A DNA stretch of 6,084 bases from assembly GCA_945876925.1 (NCBI GenBank), contig CAMCQD010000117.1, forward strand, positions 1-6,084. The letters are read 5' to 3'. Made by a program: the position numbers and the translations under genes. Positions 1 through 5,377 of the stretch are shown one piece after another. Position 1 is the first letter of the stretch. The number at the start of each line of letters is the position of its first letter. The DNA comes from an uncultured Dermatophilus sp. Its GTDB lineage: Bacteria; Actinomycetota; Actinomycetes; Actinomycetales; Dermatophilaceae. The notes under the pieces were generated by a model. It was not told the origin of the DNA, ran no database searches, and worked only from the letters and a program-made list of their open reading frames with translations.

Positions 1-11
1 CGGGCCACGCG

Positions 12-37
12 CCGGGCGAGAACCCCGGCCCGCCCGG
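12..37 (-). terminator. Possible weak hairpin after the CopD/CtaG gene
   Basis: CCGGGCG (12-18) and CGCCCGG (31-37) form a 7-bp all-GC stem with a 12-nt loop, starting 3 nt past the TGA stop at 40-42. No T-run follows on the minus strand. In DNA this rich in GC such a pairing can arise by chance, so terminator function is only suggested by its position. Confidence 0.27.
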
Positions 38-39
38 TG

Positions 40-2010
40 TCAGCGGGCGCGCTGCTGGTCGGCCTGGGCGAGTTCAGCCCGGCGGTCGTGGTAGGCGGCG
101 AGCTCGGCATCGTCATCGCGGTCGGCCTGGCGGTCGCGGCGCCTGGCTTCCTTCTCGTCGGCGCGCCTCCAGACCACCCCGACCGCCAGCGCGAGGAACA
201 GCATCGGGATCTCGCCGATACCCCAGGTGATGCCGCCGCCGACGCGCTGATCGGCGAGCAGATCCGGATGCCACGGGACCGCCAGGCGGCCGAGGACGTC
301 ACCGGCGATGACCCCGGTGGACGTCATGATCGCCACGCCGAAGAAGGCGTGGAAGGACATCGCCACGAACAGCAGCAGCAGCCGCAGCGACGGCGGCCAC
401 CGGTTGGGACCGGGGTCGATCCCGATGAGGCACCAGGCGAACACGTACCCGGCGGCCATGAAATGCACCACCATCGCGACGTGCCCGGCGTGCGTCGTCA
501 GCGCCAGCCCGAACAGGCCGGTGAAGTAGAACAGGTACAGGCTGGCGACGAAGTTGACCGCCGCGACCACCGGATTGGTCCAGAACCGCATCCAGCGCGA
601 ATGCGCCGTCCACAGCATGAACTCGCGCGGACCGAGGGTCTTGTCCGCGCGGGCCGGCAGCGCCCGCGAACCCAGTGTCAGCGGAGCCCCCAGCACCAGG
701 AACAGCGGGATCCCCATGGACAGGGTCATGTGCATGAGCATGTGCGAGGAGAACTCGAACCTGCCGTACACCCCGGGCGCCCCCGAGGTCACCCAGAAGA
801 AGAACAGCCAGCCGGTCGTCCATGAGACGGTGCGCAGCACCGGCCAGGAGTCCCCCCGGCGGCGCAGGCGGATCACCGCGGCCAGGTACAGCCCGATCCC
901 GAGCACCACCACGGCGAACCAGAGCCAGTCGATCCGGAAGGTCGTGAACCAGCCCAGCCCGGAGACCGGACCGGCCGGCAGCGGGTAGCCGGTGATCGAG
1001 GTCACGATGTCAGCGGACTCCGCCTGCGACACCGGCGGAGCCGAGCGGGCCAGCCCCGCACCCGTCCCGGCCGCGGCCCCCAGGAGCACCAGCTCGGCCA
1101 CCGCGAACCGCGCGAACTCCCCGGAATTCTCAGGACGCTCGGCCAGCCGCCGGGTGAACCGGCGGCGCATCTGCCACCCGGCCAGGCCGAGCAGCGCGGC
1201 CAGGGTCACCTTGAGCACGAGCAGGAGCCCGTACCGGGAGGACAGGCCGGCCAGGGTAGTCACCCGCAGCGACCCGGCCAGCAGCCCGGAGACGATCACG
1301 CCGCCGTAGCACCAGCCGGCCAGCACCGAGAACCGCCGCACGCTGATCCCCAGGTCGGCGCCCAGCAGGGGCCGCAGGATGACCAGGGCAGCCAGCCCGC
1401 CGAGCCACACCGAGGCCGCGATGATGTGCACCGCTAGCGAGTTGACGGCGGTGTCGTGGGCAGCTGCCCCGGCCGCGTGCCCGGCCAGGGCGAGCACCGC
1501 CAGCGACACGACGCCCAGCGCGGCGGCCCAGGTGATCGGCACGATGGTGCGGGCGGCAGCGGCGAGCGCGGTCGCCGCGAGGGCGAACAGGGCCGAGAAC
1601 GCGTAGACCCGGAACAGCCCGATCTGCCAGACGAACGGGATCTGGGTAGCGAACAGCGGCGAGCTCACCGGCACCCCGGACACATTCGACAGCAGCAGCA
1701 GCAGGTGCAGCACCGCGGCCAGCACCCAGACGGTGCCGGTGCCCGCCGCGATCCGGCAGGCCGCCGGGCGGCGCCGGGTGCTGGCCCGCTCGGGGATGAT
1801 CGTCCCGGCTAGCAGCAGCAACCCGATGGTCACCGCCGCCGCGGCGTCATGCACCGCCTTGGCTACCGGCACGCCCCAGCGGGCCAGGGCGCCGCCGTCG
1901 TCGAACCCGGCGAGCTGGTCGAGCCCGCCGCCGAACCAGGTGCCCGCCACTGCCAGCACCACCGCCGCGGCCAGCACCGGCAGGAGCGTGAACAGCGACG
2001 ACTTCGGCAT
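40..2010 (-). CDS. Fused CopD-like copper transport / CtaG-type cytochrome c oxidase assembly membrane protein
   Basis: This is a 656-aa, very hydrophobic polytopic membrane protein. The N-terminal half (about 1-320) has roughly eight membrane segments and the CopD-type motif H195-IIAASVWLGGL, with H178 and H185 just before it. The C-terminal half (about 350-615) looks like the caa3_CtaG family: the SSHMLMHM motif with H423 and H427, then H507, H510, H516, a SFHAFFG motif with H554, and a late DQRVGGGITWGIGEIPML segment at 587-604. Residues 615-656 form a charged, probably cytoplasmic tail rich in Arg, Asp, Glu and Ala. From family knowledge, CopD proteins move copper across the inner membrane and CtaG is needed to mature the copper centre of cytochrome c oxidase. 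A fusion could couple uptake to delivery, which is inference. Such fusions are common in Actinobacteria (Rv0102 is the type I recall), and the length looks complete. The ATG at 2010 is preferred because a -10-like hexamer lies 6 nt upstream. Confidence 0.9.
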   Translation of the reverse strand: MPKSSLFTLLPVLAAAVVLAVAGTWFGGGLDQLAGFDDGGALARWGVPVAKAVHDAAAAVTIGLLLLAGTIIPERASTRRRPAACRIAAGTGTVWVLAAVLHLLLLLSNVSGVPVSSPLFATQIPFVWQIGLFRVYAFSALFALAATALAAAARTIVPITWAAALGVVSLAVLALAGHAAGAAAHDTAVNSLAVHIIAASVWLGGLAALVILRPLLGADLGISVRRFSVLAGWCYGGVIVSGLLAGSLRVTTLAGLSSRYGLLLVLKVTLAALLGLAGWQMRRRFTRRLAERPENSGEFARFAVAELVLLGAAAGTGAGLARSAPPVSQAESADIVTSITGYPLPAGPVSGLGWFTTFRIDWLWFAVVVLGIGLYLAAVIRLRRRGDSWPVLRTVSWTTGWLFFFWVTSGAPGVYGRFEFSSHMLMHMTLSMGIPLFLVLGAPLTLGSRALPARADKTLGPREFMLWTAHSRWMRFWTNPVVAAVNFVASLYLFYFTGLFGLALTTHAGHVAMVVHFMAAGYVFAWCLIGIDPGPNRWPPSLRLLLLFVAMSFHAFFGVAIMTSTGVIAGDVLGRLAVPWHPDLLADQRVGGGITWGIGEIPMLFLALAVGVVWRRADEKEARRRDRQADRDDDAELAAYHDRRAELAQADQQRAR

Positions 2011-2016
2011 AGCCCC

Positions 2017-2022
2017 AGCCTA
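2017..2022 (-). promoter_or_regulatory. Candidate -10 element for leaderless CopD/CtaG transcript
   Basis: On the minus strand TAGGCT matches the TAnnnT form of an actinobacterial -10 box and ends 6 nt before the ATG at 2010. That spacing would place the transcript start at or next to the A of the start codon. There is no convincing Shine-Dalgarno, only GGGG ending 2 nt before the ATG, and no clear -35 box. The 57-bp gap (2011-2067) also holds a 6-bp inverted repeat (2026-2031 with 2053-2058), too weak to call a terminator for the upstream gene. Read-through from the 494-aa gene remains possible. Confidence 0.4.
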
Positions 2023-2067
2023 ATTCGCGGCCTGGGCGGGACGGGCGGTGCCGCCGCGGGCGTTCCC

Positions 2068-3552
2068 TCAGCCGCGCGTCGTCAGCCCCGAGACGGCCGC
2101 TATCCCCAGCACGCTGCGGGGCTCGAACGGCATCCGCCACAGCCCCCCGTGCAGGGCCGCGAAGGCCTCGTCCTGCCACGGATGCCGGCCCGGCCCGCCG
2201 GGGGTCCCGGCGGGGATCTCGGCGTACAGGTCGTGCACCAGCAGCGCCGCCATGAGCGTCGCGGACGTCGCCGGCTCGAACACCTCGACCCCGAACCGGC
2301 CAGCCCCGGCATAGGCCGCCGCGAAGAGCCGGTTACGCAGCACCGACCGGGTCCGGGTGGGCGGGGCGACGTGGAAGCTCACGGTGCGTCCCCGGGCGCG
2401 GTCAGCGGTGGCCTGCCAGCGCTGGATCCGCTTGGCGAGCAGATAGTTCGGCCCCTGCTGCGGGACGATGCCATCGTTCACGCCCGGGGCCGGGACGTCC
2501 GTGCGCTCATAGGAACGGGACAGCATGCGCCCGCCGCTGAGCATCCGCACCGGTGCGCCCACGAGCCGCCGGGCCCGGCTGGCCTCGTAGGCCGACACCG
2601 ACGCGGCCACCGCCTCCGGCGGCACGGCGTACACATCGGAGGGGGTGCCCAGGGCGGCCCAGGCGGTGTCGCTCCGCGCCTGGTACAGCTCCTGGTCCAG
2701 CAGGTGGGTGGCCACGACCAGGCGGACGTGATCGGCGCCATCGGAGTACGCGTACCCGCCCAGCACGAGGGAGCCGTCGAGGGATCCCGCCCAGTCGGCC
2801 ACGCCGCGCAGGTTGTGCAGCACATCGGCACCGGCCCGCCGGGCCAGGTCCGGGGCGTCCCCGGACGCCGGGAAGCGCAGCGATCCGGCGAACCGGTGCG
2901 CATCGGCCAGGATCGCCTCCCAGCGGGCCTGACCGGCCAGGTCGACGGCGGCCACGTCCGCGCCCCAGCGCAGCAGGCAGCGCAGCGGGCTCATCTCGGC
3001 GGCCGCTCCGATGAGCACGGCCGTGCGGCCCGGCAGCCGGAGCCACTCCGGATGGTCGATCACCCGGCCGATCGCGTCGCCCACGCTCGGCTCGATGATC
3101 CCGCTGACCGCCCAGGCTTCGAGGCGGCGCCGGATAGCGTCACCGGTGAGCCGCTCCCCGCGGTACGGCAGCGACAGGCCCGGCTCGGGCTCACCTGACC
3201 CGCGCACGTATTCGGTTTCCAGGGCGGGGCGGGGGGCCTCGTCCAGCCCGGCGGAGAGCGGTTCGTCCTCCCCGCCGGGATCGGCCGGGGAGCGCCACCG
3301 CAGCCGCTGGCGCACGGAGTCCAGGCCCGCGCGCGCGATGGTCAGCGCCGCGTCATCGCTGAGCAGCGACGCCTCCACCACCCGCCGGAAGTGCTTCGGG
3401 TAGCGGGCGCGCCACTGGGTTTCCGCGGCCGCGCTACCGGCGCCGATGGGATCCACCGGCCGGAGCGCGTCGGCCAGCACGCCACGCGCCGTACCGGTCG
3501 TGCGGCGCTGACCGTCCTGGATCGGGAAGACCACCCCGGTCGATGTGCTCAT
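2068..3552 (-). CDS. Conserved-looking protein of unknown function with Rossmann-like segment
   Basis: I do not recognise a named family for this 494-aa protein. It has no signal peptide or membrane segment, so it is probably cytoplasmic. The N-terminal part (about 1-90) is basic and contains ALRPVDPIGAGS and WRARYPKHFRRVVEASLL. A variable acidic linker follows (about 90-125). The middle (about 170-290) looks like an alternating beta/alpha nucleotide-binding fold: strand TAVLIG, glycine/alanine turn G182-AAAE186, helix, then strand VAAVDL ending in D204, the position that often holds a cofactor ribose. The C-terminal part (about 390-494) contains LLVHDLYAEIP and HPWQDEAFAALHGGLWRMPFEP. An NAD(P)- or SAM-dependent enzyme is possible, but no catalytic motif is evident. 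The ATG at 3552 has AAGG 8 nt upstream. The gene lies upstream of the CopD/CtaG gene on the same strand and could share its transcript. The uninterrupted frame and unbiased composition support a real gene. Confidence 0.85.
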   Translation of the reverse strand: MSTSTGVVFPIQDGQRRTTGTARGVLADALRPVDPIGAGSAAAETQWRARYPKHFRRVVEASLLSDDAALTIARAGLDSVRQRLRWRSPADPGGEDEPLSAGLDEAPRPALETEYVRGSGEPEPGLSLPYRGERLTGDAIRRRLEAWAVSGIIEPSVGDAIGRVIDHPEWLRLPGRTAVLIGAAAEMSPLRCLLRWGADVAAVDLAGQARWEAILADAHRFAGSLRFPASGDAPDLARRAGADVLHNLRGVADWAGSLDGSLVLGGYAYSDGADHVRLVVATHLLDQELYQARSDTAWAALGTPSDVYAVPPEAVAASVSAYEASRARRLVGAPVRMLSGGRMLSRSYERTDVPAPGVNDGIVPQQGPNYLLAKRIQRWQATADRARGRTVSFHVAPPTRTRSVLRNRLFAAAYAGAGRFGVEVFEPATSATLMAALLVHDLYAEIPAGTPGGPGRHPWQDEAFAALHGGLWRMPFEPRSVLGIAAVSGLTTRG

Positions 3553-3587
3553 ACCTCACACCTTGCCATCACCGCCGCCCCGCCGAT

Positions 3588-3593
3588 AGGAGG
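3588..3593 (+). promoter_or_regulatory. Strong Shine-Dalgarno, unusually close to the start codon
   Basis: AGGAGG is a full Shine-Dalgarno core, but only two bases (AC) separate it from the ATG at 3596. The usual gap is about 5-9 nt. It still decides the start: the next in-frame candidates (TTG at 3644, ATG at codon 25) lack a comparable site and would cut into the first membrane segment or remove its basic flank. Confidence 0.6.
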
Positions 3594-3595
3594 AC

Positions 3596-4144
3596 ATGGT
3601 CACGACCTCGAACCGCACCGGCTCGCCGCGGCATGCTGCCGCGTTGCGACGCTGGTTAGCCCCGGTCATGCTGTTCGTGGTCGCGACGCTGACGGTGCTG
3701 CTGTGGATGCGGGCGGTGCCTGCCGCGATCGGCTCGGCCGGCAATCTGAACGCCGGTGACCAGTTCACCGCGACCGTCTCGGGCTGTGACGCCGAGGGCA
3801 TCTGCACCGTCGCCTGGGACGCCGCCGACGGCCGCCACGAGCGCGTCTTCGACGAACCGGGGATGTTCGCCCCTTCCCCGGGCTTCCAGGTCACCGTCGC
3901 CGAGCGTGACGGCCGGATCGTGCAGGCCGGCTGGCCGGCCCTCGCCGAGGGAGCGCTCCTGCTGTTCATCGCGGTGTCGTTCACCGGCTTCACGCTGTCC
4001 TGGTGGCGCCGGGTACTCGACTCAGCTCCGCTCATGCCCGAGGACTTCGACCGCCGCCCGCCCGCGGGCCCCGCCGGAGGCAGCGTCCCCGGGCAGCTGA
4101 GGACTGGTCACCTGCCGCGCGGAACCGGCTCAGCGGCCAGCTGA
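3596..4144 (+). CDS. Two-pass membrane protein with small extracytoplasmic domain, unknown function
   Basis: This 182-aa protein has a basic N-terminus (R12, R18, R19), a first membrane segment at about 21-45 and a second at about 114-136 followed by WWRR (136-139). By the positive-inside rule both ends are cytoplasmic and residues about 46-113 face outward. That loop alternates short polar and hydrophobic stretches (DQFTATVSGC, ICTVAWDA, FQVTVAERDGRIVQAG), suggesting a small beta domain. It carries C64 and C70, which could form a disulfide outside the cell. The arrangement recalls DUF3592-type proteins (two helices around a beta domain), but I cannot confirm membership. The last 40 residues are rich in Gly, Pro and Arg and probably disordered. 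Codon 21 is TTA, which is rare in such GC-rich DNA. The gene is divergent from the 494-aa gene across 43 bp, so shared control is possible. Its function is unknown. Confidence 0.78.
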   Translation: MVTTSNRTGSPRHAAALRRWLAPVMLFVVATLTVLLWMRAVPAAIGSAGNLNAGDQFTATVSGCDAEGICTVAWDAADGRHERVFDEPGMFAPSPGFQVTVAERDGRIVQAGWPALAEGALLLFIAVSFTGFTLSWWRRVLDSAPLMPEDFDRRPPAGPAGGSVPGQLRTGHLPRGTGSAAS

Positions 4145-4157
4145 CCGGGTGACCTCG

Positions 4158-4176
4158 CGGGCCACGACGCGGCCCG
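4158..4176. terminator. Candidate bidirectional terminator between convergent genes
   Basis: CGGGCC (4158-4163) and GGCCCG (4171-4176) form a 6-bp pure GC stem with a 7-nt loop, inside the 38-bp gap between the stop of the two-pass membrane protein (4142-4144) and the stop of the aminotransferase gene (4183-4185). There is no T-tract on either side. Its place between converging stops supports a role for both genes; the stem alone would not. Confidence 0.4.
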
Positions 4177-4182
4177 GGCAGC

Positions 4183-5277
4183 TCAGCCGTGCTCGCGCCG
4201 GAAGTCCCCGGCCAGGGCGAGGAACCGGTCGTTAGCGGCCGGCTCGTCGACCGAGACCCGCACCCCGTCGTCACGGAAACCCCGCACCGACAGTCCCGCC
4301 TCGCCAGCCGCCTGGACGAATGCGTCCGTGTCCCGGCCAAGCGGCAGCCACACGAAATTCGCCTCGGAGCGCGGCAGCTGCCAGCCCTGCGCAGCCAGCG
4401 CGGCCGTGACGCGTTCCCGCTCGGCCACGATCAGGTCCACCCGGGCGGCGAGTTCGTCCGCGGCATCCAGGCTGGCCAGCGCCGCGGCCTGGGCGATATC
4501 GGTCAGCGCGAACGGCATCGCCGCCTTGCGGATGGCGTCCGCCGCATGCCCCCGGGCGAGGGCGTACCCCGCACGCAGCCCGGCCAGCCCGTAGGCCTTA
4601 CTGAAGGTACGCAGCACGACCACGCTGGGGTACTCCCGGTACAGCGCGAACGCATCGAGCGTGCTCTCATCCCGGTTGAATTCGATGTAGGCCTCGTCGA
4701 TGACGACCAGCACGTGCGGGGGCACCCGCTCGAGGAACGCCCTGGCCTCGTCGTGCTGGATGGCGGCCCCGGTGGGATTGTTCGGGGAGCACAGCAGCAC
4801 CAGCGTGGTCGCGCGGGTGATCGACCGGGCCAGCCATTCCAGGTTGTGCCGTCCCTCGTGGGTGAGCGGCACCTGCACGGAGCGCCCGCCCTGGAGCCCG
4901 ACGAGGATCGGGTACAGCTCGAAGGAACGCCAGGCGTAGACGACCTCATCGCCGGGGTCGATGAACGCCTCCGCGATCTGGCCGAGGAGGGCGCAGCTGC
5001 CCGCTCCGGTGATGACCTCATCGGCGGGCACCCCGCAGCGGTCACCGATGCGCTCGCGCAGCTCGTGCACGCCCGTATCCGGGTAGCGGTTGATGCCCGC
5101 GGCGGCCCGCGTGATCGCATCGACGACCGAGGGTAAGGGCGGATACGGGTTCTCGTTGGAGCTCATCTTGAAGCTCTCGCACCCGGCTGGCGCGGAAGGC
5201 GGGCGGCCCGGCCGGTAGACGGGGATCGCGTCCAGGGCGGCGCGGGCGCGAATGAGGTCGGGGCCGGGTGAGCGCAT
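4183..5277 (-). CDS. pat: Class I/II PLP-dependent aminotransferase, Pat (aromatic) / HisC type
   Basis: This 364-aa aminotransferase has the complete fold type I signature set: SSNENPYPPLP at 39-49, NRYP with Y65, GAGS at 91-94 for the PLP phosphate, SPNNPTG with N167, DEAYIEF with D194 and Y197, FSKAYGLAGLRAGY with Schiff-base lysine K227 and R235, and GVRVSV with R340 for the substrate carboxylate. The segments YAWRSFELYPI (114-124), FALTDIAQAAALASLDAADELAARVD (256-281) and ANFVWLPLGRDTDAFV (306-321) closely match my memory of the mycobacterial Pat protein Rv3772. The acidic residue usual after GxGS in true HisC (GSDE or GSEE) is absent here (GSCALL), as in Pat. The likely reaction is transfer of an amino group onto phenylpyruvate or a similar aromatic 2-oxo acid; histidinol-phosphate activity cannot be excluded. 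No his genes adjoin it. The ATG at 5277 is preferred over an upstream in-frame ATG at 5367, which would add 30 atypical Cys/Arg-rich residues and overlap the hairpin. Codon 48 is a rare TTA. Confidence 0.92.
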   Translation of the reverse strand: MRSPGPDLIRARAALDAIPVYRPGRPPSAPAGCESFKMSSNENPYPPLPSVVDAITRAAAGINRYPDTGVHELRERIGDRCGVPADEVITGAGSCALLGQIAEAFIDPGDEVVYAWRSFELYPILVGLQGGRSVQVPLTHEGRHNLEWLARSITRATTLVLLCSPNNPTGAAIQHDEARAFLERVPPHVLVVIDEAYIEFNRDESTLDAFALYREYPSVVVLRTFSKAYGLAGLRAGYALARGHAADAIRKAAMPFALTDIAQAAALASLDAADELAARVDLIVAERERVTAALAAQGWQLPRSEANFVWLPLGRDTDAFVQAAGEAGLSVRGFRDDGVRVSVDEPAANDRFLALAGDFRREHG

Positions 5278-5284
5278 GGCCCAC

Positions 5285-5290
5285 ACTGTA
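5285..5290 (-). promoter_or_regulatory. Candidate -10 element for leaderless pat transcript
   Basis: On the minus strand TACAGT fits TAnnnT and ends 7 nt before the ATG at 5277, so transcription would start at or beside the start codon. No Shine-Dalgarno is visible in GTGGGCC just upstream, and no convincing -35 box lies 16-18 nt further up. An in-frame GTG three codons upstream (5284-5286) is a less likely start because it overlaps this hexamer. Confidence 0.45.
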
Positions 5291-5325
5291 CGACTCCGGC
5301 AGCATTGCCGCTCGCAGCGCCCGAA

Positions 5326-5364
5326 CGCTGAGGCCGGCCGGTCATGAACCGGCCGGCCTCTGCG
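5326..5364 (-). terminator. Strong GC hairpin, probable terminator of the Pro-rich gene
   Basis: GAGGCCGGCCGGT (5330-5342) pairs perfectly with ACCGGCCGGCCTC (5348-5360) around a 5-nt loop. Past one T-T mismatch, three more G-C pairs extend the stem to 16 bp. It begins 13 nt after the TGA of the Pro-rich gene (5378-5380) and lies upstream of the pat start. There is no T-run, so it would be an intrinsic terminator without a U-tract, a form often proposed for Actinobacteria. It should insulate pat from upstream transcription, which fits pat having its own promoter. Confidence 0.65.
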
Positions 5365-5377
5365 CATACGGGGGATT

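Noticed and set aside
37..825. 262-codon open frame on the plus strand
   Set aside because: It is antisense to the CtaG half of the fused membrane protein. The His/Arg/Gln-rich product shows no domain.
2026..2058. Terminator after the 494-aa gene
   Set aside because: The available inverted repeat has a 6-bp stem and a 21-nt loop, which is expected by chance in DNA of this composition.
1849..3198. 449-codon open frame on the plus strand
   Set aside because: It lies antisense to the 494-aa gene and the 5' end of the CopD/CtaG gene. Its Arg/Gly/Pro/His-rich product without recognisable domains is typical of shadow frames in very GC-rich DNA.
4189..5136. 315-codon open frame on the plus strand
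   Set aside because: It is fully antisense to the aminotransferase gene, whose motifs are unmistakable. Its composition is random and GC-driven.
5278..5367. 30-residue N-terminal extension of pat from the ATG at 5367
   Set aside because: The extension is rich in Arg and Cys, unlike family N-termini. It crosses the terminator hairpin and the -10-like box, and the 364-aa form already matches family length.
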